From Bacillus amyloliquefaciens DSM 7 = ATCC 23350 (GTDB taxonomy: Bacteria; Bacillota; Bacilli; Bacillales; Bacillaceae): a DNA stretch of 64,000 nucleotides. Position 1 is the stretch's first letter. Each line of letters begins with the position of its first letter. Below the pieces are notes generated by a model. The model had not been told where the DNA came from. It saw only the letters and a list, made by a program, of their open reading frames with translations, and searched no databases. This document shows positions 1 to 7,440 of the stretch, in pieces. The position numbers and the translations under genes are program-made. The stretch spans positions 301,501 through 365,500 of the forward strand of contig NC_014551.1 of NCBI RefSeq assembly GCF_000196735.1. Direction: 5' to 3'.

Positions 1-309
1 GAGCTGGTCCATTGTTTGGGCGATTCCGCATAATGCGGATCCGATTAAGAAAAGAATAAGACCGAATAAAAAGAAACGTTTCCGTCCGTACATATCGGAC
101 AGTTTTCCGTAAATCGGCATACCGGCCATAACGGCTACCATGTATGATGCCGTCACCCACGCGAACTTATCGAAACTTCCGAGGTCCGCCGCGATATTTC
201 CCATCGCAGTGGCAACGATTGTATTATCCATAGCCGACATTAAAATGCCCAGCAAAAGACCGATGACGACAAACTTTGTCGAGGCGTCCTTCGCGGCTGT
301 TTGTTCCAT
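1..309 (-). CDS. mdr: Multidrug-efflux MFS transporter Mdr, N-terminal part (cut by window edge)
   Basis: The visible 103 codons begin at an ATG preceded by a strong GGAGGAAAAAG ribosome site and run off the left edge of the window. The protein opens with a short polar tail and then the first membrane segment (GLLLGILMSAMDNTIVATA), which carries the D-x-TIV signature of the 14-TM DHA2 drug:H+ antiporters of the EmrB/QacA type. The loop motif GKLSDMYGRKR after the second segment is the MFS motif A. It is divergent from the MarR gene ycgE, as mdr is in B. subtilis, where Mdr exports fluoroquinolones and puromycin. The symbol rests on this synteny and resemblance. The C-terminal three quarters are not in the window. 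Confidence 0.85.
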   Translation of the reverse strand, partial: MEQTAAKDASTKFVVIGLLLGILMSAMDNTIVATAMGNIAADLGSFDKFAWVTASYMVAVMAGMPIYGKLSDMYGRKRFFLFGLILFLIGSALCGIAQTMDQL

Positions 310-375
310 GCTTTTTCCTCCTATACTTACTTTTGACCATTAAATTTGCTATGATCATATTAGATTTGCCGAAAA

Positions 376-396
376 TTATCTTGATCGTCAAGATAA
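376..396. promoter_or_regulatory. Probable YcgE (MarR-family) operator palindrome
   Basis: A perfect inverted repeat with 9-bp arms, TTATCTTGA-TCG-TCAAGATAA, lies in the 113-bp gap between the divergent genes mdr and ycgE. It is 26 bp upstream of the ycgE start codon. Size and symmetry are those of MarR-family operators, and the position lets one protein block both promoters. That YcgE is the binder is inference from adjacency. Confidence 0.65.
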
Positions 397-422
397 ATTG
401 ATTTTATAGGGAGGCCTGTCAG

Positions 423-884
423 TTGTCAACAAGAAATACCAGAAGCGAGACGGAGGAAACCGCCATACAGTTATTCCGGAAGATGGCCACAAGGACAATC
501 CTTTTTCATCAGGCGGCCGCTCAATCTCTCGGTCTGTTTCCGACCGATTTGAAATCAGCTGATATTTTAAATGAAGCAGGCCCGATGACCGCGGGTGAGC
601 TTGGGAAAAAAACCGGCCTCAGCACAGGCTCGGTAACGGCGCTCATTGACCGGCTTGAAAAAGCGGGATATGTCATGAGGAAAAAAGATCCCGAAGACAA
701 ACGGCGGGTGATCATTGTGCCGCTGACAGCGGGAAAAGCGAATGTGAAGCAATTGTTCAGCTCCTTATCCCAGTCCACGGTCAGCCTTTGCCGGCAATAT
801 AAAGAAGAAGAATTGCATCTGATATTCGATTTTCTCAAAAAAGTGACGGATATTATGGAAGATGAACTTGAGAAATTAAAATAA
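423..884 (+). CDS. ycgE: MarR-family transcriptional regulator YcgE
   Basis: This 153-residue protein has the winged-helix layout of MarR repressors. Residues about 48-110 form the DNA-binding part: GPMTAGELGKKTGLSTGSVT is the helix-turn-helix and RKKDPEDKRRVIIVPLT is the wing, with the conserved D-x-R-R of the family. The flanking helices would form the dimer interface. It starts at TTG, placed 7 bp after GGGAGG; no ATG fits. It is divergent from mdr and probably controls that pump and itself through the palindrome at 376-396. MarR proteins usually release DNA on binding a small aromatic or drug-like ligand; the ligand here is unknown. Confidence 0.88.
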   Translation: MSTRNTRSETEETAIQLFRKMATRTILFHQAAAQSLGLFPTDLKSADILNEAGPMTAGELGKKTGLSTGSVTALIDRLEKAGYVMRKKDPEDKRRVIIVPLTAGKANVKQLFSSLSQSTVSLCRQYKEEELHLIFDFLKKVTDIMEDELEKLK

Positions 885-896
885 ATAACTAATCAA

Positions 897-931
897 AGAA
901 GGCCTAACAGAAATTTTCTATTAGGCTTCTT
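897..931 (+). terminator. Terminator after ycgE
   Basis: A hairpin pairs AGAAGGCCTAA with TTAGGCTTCT, with one bulged base and an AT-rich loop. A T-rich tail follows. It begins 12 bp after the ycgE stop. Confidence 0.6.
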
Positions 932-941
932 AATATTTTAT

Positions 942-1731
942 TCAATCGATATTTTTGAAAATTTTTCTTAGTAAATTGAATTCATTGATGTCTTTGAACG
1001 TGTAGTCAGTCTTTCCTGTATTCTGATTAATAGCGACAACCTGTTTGTTGGTTAGACCGTGAAAGATATTATAAGTTTCAAGTTGTTTATTGTGTGATTT
1101 AGTATCAGGTTGTTCTTGAGAATTTAACCGTTTGCTTGTATTTTTAAGTTTCGAAAATAAATCAAATTGTTCTTTCGTGAATAATAATTGTCCTGCTTTA
1201 TTTTTTTTAGGTACAATATTATGTACCTTTGCCCATTTTCTAATATTCCATTGGTCTGTGCCTATTTTTTCGCTGATTTCTCTAGTTGTAAAAAAAATTT
1301 TGGAATTATTCATTGGAGCTGGTGTACCGCTCTTATCAATAACAGGTATTTTTTTTGCCAGTTTTTTAAGCTTTATTTTTGTTTCTTTTTTGTTTAACTC
1401 TTTAGGGTTATTTGCTAAGAAAAGGTTACACCTTCTATAGTCTAGGAAGTTATCTGAAATAAATGTTACTTGTTGAGTGTTATTAGTTGTTTTTTCATAA
1501 AGCCCAAGTATAAAACGTTTTAAGTTTAACTGCTTACCATTACTAAACGTCCGTCGTAACGAAATAAAAACCTCTTTTGTCCCTGCTAAGGCTCCATCTA
1601 CCTTCAATGCTAGAAACTTGTGGTAGGTCATGTGTATCTATGTATATTTCATTTTGCTCACCAGACTTTTTATGCTTACAAAATATAATAGTTATGTCAT
1701 TGTCTAGGTTTACGTATTCATTTAACATCAT
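942..1731 (-). pseudogene. Frameshifted HNH/AP2-like DNA-binding protein gene in an AT-rich insert
   Basis: Two overlapping minus-strand frames look like one broken gene. The first (1731 down to 1543, 62 codons) has a stretch typical of the N-terminal AP2-like half of small HNH homing-endonuclease proteins (IYIDTHDLPQVSSIEGRW). It stops just where the second frame (to 942) continues with NGKQLNLKRFILGL and LDYRRCNLFLANN, which resemble the L-x-R-x-I-x-G and LDNRRSNLR blocks of that family. The usual catalytic D-H before the N is replaced by F-I-S-D, so the nuclease site looks dead. Further on, KIFFTTREISEKIGTDQWNIRKWAK followed by LLFTKEQFDLF looks like an excisionase/MerR-type helix-turn-helix. 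The shift lies around 1543-1560. The segment is far richer in A+T than its neighbours and sits between ycgE and ycgF, which I recall as adjacent in B. subtilis, so it was probably acquired by transfer. Family assignment is by eye. Confidence 0.55.
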
Positions 1732-1944
1732 TAAAACTCCTCAAGATTTTTAGTTCGTAACTTTAGTAGCTAACTTGATGGGTAATATTATATATATAAA
1801 AGGATCTTAGGACAACCGATATTAAGTTATACTTGATAAAGATTTAAATACTCATTAAAGTTCGAAACTTTAGGTGTTGTTTTTTGCATAGCCCGGCCCA
1901 TTTATGAATAATTTGTACAAGTTGCATGAATGAGGAGGAAGCCA

Positions 1945-2574
1945 ATGAACATCTTTTTAAGCTACATCGTTCTCGGGCTGTCATTGTCAGCACCTGTCGG
2001 CCCGGTCAATGCGGCGCAAATTGACAAAGGCATCAAAAACGGCTTTTGGCATGCATGGATTTTCGGTCTTGGCGCCATGGCGGCAGACGGGCTTTATATG
2101 ATTCTGATCTATTTCGGGCTGTCTCAATTTTTGACGGCTCCATTTGTTAAAACGTTTTTGTGGCTCTTCGGTTTTTTCGTGCTGACCTATACGGGAGTCG
2201 AGACGTAAAAAATTATAAGGGAAGCCATGAATGTCAGAAGCGGAAAAGGAAAACCGGCATTTTACAAAACATTCGGCGCGGGGTTTTTTATTTCTCTTTC
2301 CAATCCGCTGAGCATTTTATTTTGGCTCGGCATTTACGGCAGCATTCTCGCCAAAACCGCTGAATCCTTCGATGCGAACCAGCTTTTGATTTACAGCTCC
2401 GGGATTCTTCTCGGCATTTTGATCTGGGATTTCTGTATGGCGATCGCCGCGAGCACTTTCAGAAATCTCCTTCATGAAAAAGCGCTTCGCTGGCTGACGG
2501 GAGCGGCAGGTGTGTCCTTGATCGTTTTTGGGTTTTATTTCGGATGGCAGGGGATTCAGATGCTCATCTCATAA
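1945..2574 (+). pseudogene. ycgF: LysE/RhtB-type amino-acid exporter YcgF, interrupted by an in-frame stop
   Basis: Codons from ATG 1945 (after GAGGAGGAAG) give a LysE-superfamily exporter: first membrane helix FLSYIVLGLSLSAPVGPVNA with the PxGP motif, and further helices at GFWHAWIFGLGAMAADGLYM and FLWLFGFFVLTYTGVE. At 2206-2208 a TAA stop breaks the frame. The same frame continues without indel through KIIREAMNVRSG and the rest of the family sequence (GAGFFISLSNPLSILFWLG, and a last helix near GFYFGWQG) to the stop at 2574. A Leu codon (TTA or TTG) is expected at that position, so one base change explains the stop. The full product would be 209 residues with six membrane segments. Either the gene is a recent pseudogene or the base is an error. 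Translation restart at ATG 2227 is possible but would give only the C-terminal half. Confidence 0.8.
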
Positions 2575-2641
2575 AGAGAAGAACAGTCACTCATCGCCTA
2601 TCTCCATCATAACGTATCATGACGATACTGGAGGTGGGCAG

Positions 2642-3403
2642 ATGGCAAGCGTGCTGTACACAAAAAGTTGCCTTGAGGAAAATTTATTGAATCTGCCAAA
2701 TTGGCAGAGGATCGCTTTTGAGCTACTATCAGAAAAGGTAGGCGATGAAGCGGACACATTTCCGTGCATTCCCGGCCGTCAGGGATTTCTGACAGATCAG
2801 CTCCGGATATCCTTCGCGGGTGACCCTCGTGATCGGGAAACCCCGGAGGAAGTGGGACTGCTGCTGTCCGAGTACGGAAAGATCTCAAGGGATACCGGAA
2901 GATACGCGTCGCTGCTTGTGATTTTTGATACGCCGGAGGATTTAGCCGAGCACTGTTCCATTGAGGAGTATGAAGAGCTGTTCTGGTCTTTCTTAAAGCG
3001 GCTGAGCGGCTGCGACCCGAAAGACTGGCCGGAAGACATGCCGGAAGATCCTGAACATTATAAATGGGAGTTCTGCTTTGACGGCGAGCCGTATTTTATT
3101 CTGTGCGCAACGCCTGCGCATGAAGCGAGACAAAGCAGAAGCTTTCCGTTTTTTATGCTGGCGTTTCAGCCAAGATGGGTTTTCGAAGGATTAAACGATT
3201 CAACCGTGTTCGGACGCAATATGAGCCGGCTGATCAGAAAACGATTAGAAGCATATGACGAAGCCCCTCTTCATCCCCGATTGGGGTGGTACGGAGGAAA
3301 AGACAATTTAGAATGGAAGCAATATTTCCTCCGTGATGATGAGACGCAAGTGTCAAAGTGTCCCTTTTCTTACTTGAAAAGATTGTTTAAACCGACGAAA
3401 TAA
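2642..3403 (+). CDS. ycgG: YqcI/YcgG family protein
   Basis: This 253-residue soluble protein starts at ATG 2642, 4 bp after GGAGGTGGG; reading on upstream would add a tail that overlaps ycgF. Notable blocks are FPCIPGRQGF near residue 40, a long acidic middle (WSFLKRLSGCDPKDWPEDMPEDPEHYKWEF in two parts around residues 117-146), and RSFPFFMLAFQPRW. These match the YqcI/YcgG family as I know it. Characterised members (DcsA of D-cycloserine, and the N-hydroxylases GntA and AglA) are haem enzymes that hydroxylate arginine-type guanidino or amino nitrogen. That role is not shown for YcgG itself. It lies downstream of ycgF, as in B. subtilis. Confidence 0.8.
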   Translation: MASVLYTKSCLEENLLNLPNWQRIAFELLSEKVGDEADTFPCIPGRQGFLTDQLRISFAGDPRDRETPEEVGLLLSEYGKISRDTGRYASLLVIFDTPEDLAEHCSIEEYEELFWSFLKRLSGCDPKDWPEDMPEDPEHYKWEFCFDGEPYFILCATPAHEARQSRSFPFFMLAFQPRWVFEGLNDSTVFGRNMSRLIRKRLEAYDEAPLHPRLGWYGGKDNLEWKQYFLRDDETQVSKCPFSYLKRLFKPTK

Positions 3404-4733
3404 GCAATGATCCGGCAGGGCTGTGTCCCTGCTTTTTTTGTACGATCCATGTCACGATTGCAATGATGGCGAGAAAACAAAGGCTGACCAGAAAACCGGG
3501 CCGGCTTGATTTTTCAAACAGCGTGCCGGAGACGGCCGCGATGATCAGCAAGAGGGCGATAAAAATCTGTGTGGTTCCCATCTTTGTCGGTTCGGTCAGT
3601 TTCTTGCTTGAGAATAAAATGAACAGCCACGTATAAAGAAGCATCAGACCCGCCGCGGTTGTCATGTGTTCATATATATTTTTCGGCAGCACCAATGACA
3701 GTATGATGGAGACGATAAGCCCGGCAAATGTCAATCCGAGCGCAGGCCAGCAGATCTTTTTGTTTTCTTTTAATCTGAAGCATTTCGGCGCGTCTCCGTC
3801 ATCAGCCATTGTACAGAGCAATGTCGTCACGGCAAACAGCGAGGCGACGAGCGTAGAAAATCCCGCAATAATAAAAATCCCGTTAAAAATATCAAGAATG
3901 ACATCTAAATGAAAGCCCTTCAGCGACGAAATAAACGGGCTGTCCTGTTCGGTGAATTTGGCGAGCGGGATCAACAGCAGCGCCAGGCCGAGAGAAATAA
4001 CGTAAATCACCGCAAGAACGATGAGCATCAGTCTGCCTGATTTTGAAGCTTCCTCCGGCTTTTTCAGATGTACGGTCATCAGCCCCAAGACTTCAATTCC
4101 TCCGAAAGCGTAAAACGCATAAATCAGCCCCGTCCATAACCCCATCGCTCCGTGCGGGAACAAATCCTTTGTATCATTCGGCACCTGCACATCCGGCTTG
4201 TGTGAAAATATACCGCACAGCGCCAAGACGGCGATGACGATAAACATAAAAATCGCCGCCGTTTTTACAACAGCGAGCACATGCTCCGTTTTTTGAAAAA
4301 CGGACAACCCCGTAAAAATAATCAAAAGACCGAGCACCGCATAGATGGAGGCGAAGATCCACAGCGGCACATTCGGAAACCAATGCTTCGTAAACAGCGA
4401 GATCGCTGTCAGCTGGCTCCCTGTGATCAGCATTTCGGACGACCAGTACACCCACCCGTTGCTGAAGCCTGCCCAAGAGCCGAAAGCCTTTCTCGCATAA
4501 GCGCAAAAAGACCCCTTTTCGGGCTGCTTAGCCGAAAGCTTCGCGAGCTGCTCAAAGACAAAATAGGTGCCGAGTCCGGCAATCAGAAATGAGATCAGCG
4601 CGGAATATCCGCTTTTGACAATAGCGATACTGGACCCGAGAAAGAAGCCCGTCCCGATTGTGCAGCCGACGCCGATTAAGGAGAGCTGCCACCAAGCGAG
4701 ATTTCCTTTAGGCTGGTCCTGTGATTTACCCAT
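3387..4733 (-). CDS. ycgH: Amino-acid permease YcgH (APC family)
   Basis: The 448-residue protein has about 12 hydrophobic segments and opens with WWQLSLIGVGCTIGTGFFLG, the helix-1 G-x-x-IGTGFF motif of the APC amino-acid transporters that forms the substrate site. Start chosen at ATG 4733, 9 bp after AAGGGGTT; a further in-frame ATG lies at 4754 without a good ribosome site. It should act in the cytoplasmic membrane as a proton-coupled amino-acid importer; the substrate is unknown. Its last five or six codons overlap the end of the convergent ycgG by 17 bp, and the ycgG terminator lies inside its coding sequence. Confidence 0.85.
   Translation of the reverse strand: MGKSQDQPKGNLAWWQLSLIGVGCTIGTGFFLGSSIAIVKSGYSALISFLIAGLGTYFVFEQLAKLSAKQPEKGSFCAYARKAFGSWAGFSNGWVYWSSEMLITGSQLTAISLFTKHWFPNVPLWIFASIYAVLGLLIIFTGLSVFQKTEHVLAVVKTAAIFMFIVIAVLALCGIFSHKPDVQVPNDTKDLFPHGAMGLWTGLIYAFYAFGGIEVLGLMTVHLKKPEEASKSGRLMLIVLAVIYVISLGLALLLIPLAKFTEQDSPFISSLKGFHLDVILDIFNGIFIIAGFSTLVASLFAVTTLLCTMADDGDAPKCFRLKENKKICWPALGLTFAGLIVSIILSLVLPKNIYEHMTTAAGLMLLYTWLFILFSSKKLTEPTKMGTTQIFIALLLIIAAVSGTLFEKSSRPGFLVSLCFLAIIAIVTWIVQKKQGHSPAGSLLISSV
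3415..3439 (+). terminator. Terminator of ycgG, inside the 3' end of ycgH
   Basis: GCAGGG-CTGTGT-CCCTGC is followed by seven T. It serves plus-strand ycgG although it lies within the coding sequence of convergent ycgH. Confidence 0.8.
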
Positions 4734-4856
4734 GAAATTCAACCCCTTTATCAAAGCTTAGATTGCGGCCGGCAGAACGGGAATATACATCCAATTAATT
4801 GCTTTACATGAAACAAACGGCCGGGGTTCATAATAGAAGAAAAAAGGAGCAGTCTG

Positions 4857-5453
4857 ATGACACAGCAATTTATCGTACCGCCGAAAAAAGGGCTCGGCCT
4901 GAAGGTTCACAAAGGGCAGATTATAAAAGTAGTCGATGTGGAAGGACAGCAGGTGGCTGACTTTACGGCCTATCATGCCAAGGACTTTTATGAGCATCTT
5001 GATCAGGGTGCGACGATTGATGCCAACCAGTCCATCAATGTGAAAACGGGCGATCATATTTATTCTAATTTATACAAGCCGATGCTGACGCTGATTGAAG
5101 ATACAGTCGGCAAGCATGACCTGCTGCTCCCCGCCTGCCGCCCGGATATGAACAGGCTTTTATACGGAAAGCATAAAGACGAGCTCCAGGATACGTGCTA
5201 TGACAATATGAGCGGGGCGCTTGAGCAATTCGGGGTGCCGCGGCCGCATATGCATTATCCTTTCGCCATTTTCATGAACACGGTGCTTGATGAGAAAGGG
5301 AACTTGTCAGTCGAAACGCCCCTGTCCGACGCAGGCGATTATGTACGGCTCCGTGCGGAAATGGATCTTGTCGTCGCGTTTTCCTCCTGCCCGATTGAAA
5401 AAGGAAAATGCAACGGCGACAGCATCACTGCGCTGCGGGTGGAAATCAGCTGA
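4857..5453 (+). CDS. ycgI: DUF1989 family protein YcgI (urea-carboxylase-associated type)
   Basis: A 198-residue cytoplasmic protein, start ATG 4857 after AAAAAAGGAGCAGTCTG. It has the family pattern: a G-Q-I-x-x-V-x-D-x-x-G-x-Q-V-A-D-F block near residues 20-38 (KGQIIKVVDVEGQQVADFTA), a conserved C-rich segment RPDMNRLLYG, then CYDNMSGALEQFGV, and near the C-terminus ADGDY-like and FSSCP blocks with GxCNGDS. DUF1989 proteins accompany urea carboxylase or guanidine-degradation genes in many bacteria, but no catalytic role is established for YcgI. It is divergent from ycgH, and nadE follows after 131 bp. Confidence 0.82.
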   Translation: MTQQFIVPPKKGLGLKVHKGQIIKVVDVEGQQVADFTAYHAKDFYEHLDQGATIDANQSINVKTGDHIYSNLYKPMLTLIEDTVGKHDLLLPACRPDMNRLLYGKHKDELQDTCYDNMSGALEQFGVPRPHMHYPFAIFMNTVLDEKGNLSVETPLSDAGDYVRLRAEMDLVVAFSSCPIEKGKCNGDSITALRVEIS

Positions 5454-5584
5454 TCCCGGTGTATTTGATTCACTTAAAATCTGCACCTGTGCTATATTTA
5501 ACAGAGTCGTACATAGTGGCATGATTCATTTCCAGCATGAACGGGAAATGAATCAAAAGAAACAATGCAGGAGGAGTGATTGGG

Positions 5585-6403
5585 ATGAGCATCCAGAAAC
5601 AAATTATGAATGATCTCCATGTAAAGCCCTCAATTGATCCGAAACAAGAAATTGAGGACAGAGTGAACTTTCTGAAACAATATTTGAAAAAAATAGGTGC
5701 CAAAGGCTTTGTGCTCGGCATCAGCGGGGGCCAGGATTCCACGCTTGCGGGACGCCTCGCCCAAATGGCGGCTGAGAGCATCAGAGAGGAAGGCGGAAAC
5801 GCGGAATTTATCGCCGTACGTCTTCCGCACGGCACACAGCAGGATGAGGATGACGCTCAAATGGCGCTCAAATTCATTAAGCCTGATAAATCATGGACGT
5901 ATGATATTAAGCCCGCTGTCAGCGCGTTCGCCGATCAGTACAAAAAAGAAACCGGCGATCAGCTGTCTGACTTTAACAAAGGAAATGTAAAAGCAAGAAT
6001 GAGAATGATCGCTCAATATGCCGTCGGCGGACAAGAGGGGCTGCTTGTCATCGGAACTGACCATGCGGCTGAGGCTGTGACCGGCTTCTTCACGAAATAC
6101 GGTGATGGCGGAGCTGATCTGCTGCCGCTTACGGGCCTGACGAAACGCCAGGGCAGACGTTTATTAGAAGAGCTCGGCGCGCCGGAACGCCTGTATTTAA
6201 AATTACCGACGGCTGATCTGCTCGATGACAAACCGCAGCAGACTGACGAGACCGAACTTGGCATCACATACAATGACATTGATGACTATTTAGAAGGCAA
6301 GGACGTTTCTTCTGAAGTAATTGAGGCGCTGGAAAAACGCTACCTCAGTTCGGAGCATAAGCGCCAGGTGCCTGCATCGATGTTTGATGATTGGTGGAAA
6401 TAG
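5585..6403 (+). CDS. nadE: NH3-dependent NAD+ synthetase
   Basis: NadE makes NAD+ from deamido-NAD+, ATP and ammonia, the last step of NAD synthesis, in the cytosol. The product is 272 residues, the length of the B. subtilis enzyme, whose sequence it closely resembles. The ATP pyrophosphatase loop [11 protein letters not shown] is near residue 46, the NaAD/ATP-binding [21 protein letters not shown] block near 160, and the C-terminus ends [15 protein letters not shown] as in the family. ATG 5585 was chosen over GTG 5576 because it sits 8 bp after AGGAGGAGTG. There is no glutaminase domain, so it uses free ammonia. Confidence 0.96.
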   Translation: MSIQKQIMNDLHVKPSIDPKQEIEDRVNFLKQYLKKIGAKGFVLGISGGQDSTLAGRLAQMAAESIREEGGNAEFIAVRLPHGTQQDEDDAQMALKFIKPDKSWTYDIKPAVSAFADQYKKETGDQLSDFNKGNVKARMRMIAQYAVGGQEGLLVIGTDHAAEAVTGFFTKYGDGGADLLPLTGLTKRQGRRLLEELGAPERLYLKLPTADLLDDKPQQTDETELGITYNDIDDYLEGKDVSSEVIEALEKRYLSSEHKRQVPASMFDDWWK

Positions 6404-6406
6404 AAA

Positions 6407-6439
6407 TAAAAAACCTCCCTTTTGAAAGGGAGGTTTTTA
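6407..6439. terminator. Bidirectional terminator between nadE and the sugar isomerase gene
   Basis: A strong hairpin AAAAACCTCCCTTTT-GAAA-GGGAGGTTTTT lies between the convergent genes. Its A/T flanks serve both strands, and its right end touches the stop codon of the minus-strand gene. Confidence 0.9.
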
Positions 6440-7228
6440 TTTCTTATGAAAGCAGTGTTTCATCTCATTCAGAGATTCTTTAATATGCACTTCAGCATGA
6501 CGACCGAAGTATTCGAGTGACACGAATCCGCCGTATTGCCTGTTCATCAGTTCATTCAGCAAGGGTTCCTGCTGTAAATCACCTTGCAGCACAGGCACCG
6601 GCTTGCTGAGATACCAGTTGTCAAAGTTCCAATGATAGTTTTTTAAGTGAATATGGCTGACGGTATGATACAGTTTTTCCAAAGCGGTCATTTGGTCAAT
6701 GTGATTGACGTGAAGGTTGGAGCCGTCAAAAATGATGCGGACCCGCGGATGTCCGACATCCTCTAAAAATGCCAGCGCCGCCTCCGGTGTATCCGCGTAC
6801 GTATCGTAATGAATCTCAAGCCCGATATCGACTTCATAACTGTCAGCGAGCCGTGCCGCCTCCTGAAATTGATCAACCGCACGCTCCCACTTTTCCGGTG
6901 ACGTCCGGTGCGAAGCCAGATTGCCCGCAAAGACTCTGATCAAGGGGCTGTGAAGCTGCCGTGCCGCGCTTAATGCTCTTTGAACATCTTTTAATGCCTG
7001 CCTTTCATCCTGAGAGACGAAGTCAGTGTACAAGCTGACAGCCGGCACCTCGATGCCCTCCTCCTGAAGCTGCTGATCGAGCCTGTCGAGCGGGCCGATT
7101 TCCTTAATATATTGTTTGATGTGGCCGTACCACAGTTCGATGCCGTCAAAGGAGTGCTCCTTCGCGAAAGAAATGACGTCGAGAATATGCTTTTTTTTAG
7201 ACCCCGTCGTGCAAAAGCTCAGTTTCAT
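6437..7228 (-). CDS. Sugar phosphate isomerase/epimerase (xylose-isomerase-like TIM barrel)
   Basis: The 263-residue protein, ATG 7228 after GGAGGATTACCG, has the AP-endonuclease-2/xylose-isomerase TIM-barrel pattern. Strand 1 is KLSFCTTG, followed by FDGIELWYGH with the metal-site acid at the second strand. Later come VDIGLEIHYDTYADTPE (E and H ligands), RIIFDGSNLHVNH (D and H ligands), VSHIHLKNYHW, and FVSLEYFGRH near the end. Members isomerise or epimerise sugars, inositols or hydroxypyruvate using a divalent metal. The substrate is unknown. The gene is divergent from an MFS transporter of the sugar-acid/anion symporter type, so the pair probably served uptake and use of one carbon source. 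I recall tmrB at this site in B. subtilis 168. Confidence 0.82.
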   Translation of the reverse strand: MKLSFCTTGSKKKHILDVISFAKEHSFDGIELWYGHIKQYIKEIGPLDRLDQQLQEEGIEVPAVSLYTDFVSQDERQALKDVQRALSAARQLHSPLIRVFAGNLASHRTSPEKWERAVDQFQEAARLADSYEVDIGLEIHYDTYADTPEAALAFLEDVGHPRVRIIFDGSNLHVNHIDQMTALEKLYHTVSHIHLKNYHWNFDNWYLSKPVPVLQGDLQQEPLLNELMNRQYGGFVSLEYFGRHAEVHIKESLNEMKHCFHKK

Positions 7229-7440
7229 CGGTAATCCTCCCGTTAACTGTCTATCATATGTGTACTTTTCCCCGGGTACGATACGGATAAACAGATGAAA
7301 AGGGTAAACACTTTTTTTATGAGGGAGGTTCACCTGCATCATTCGCACATAAATAGTTTAGTGCTTTTTTGCGTCAAAGTATTAAATAATTGCCCGAAGT
7401 GTTGTACAATGGATGTCATTCGAGTAAGGGGGAGAAGCCA

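Noticed and set aside
1132-1440. 102-codon plus-strand frame with many Phe and Leu
   Set aside because: It is the complement of the AT-rich, Lys/Asn-rich minus-strand gene; the hydrophobic look is a mirror of lysine codons.
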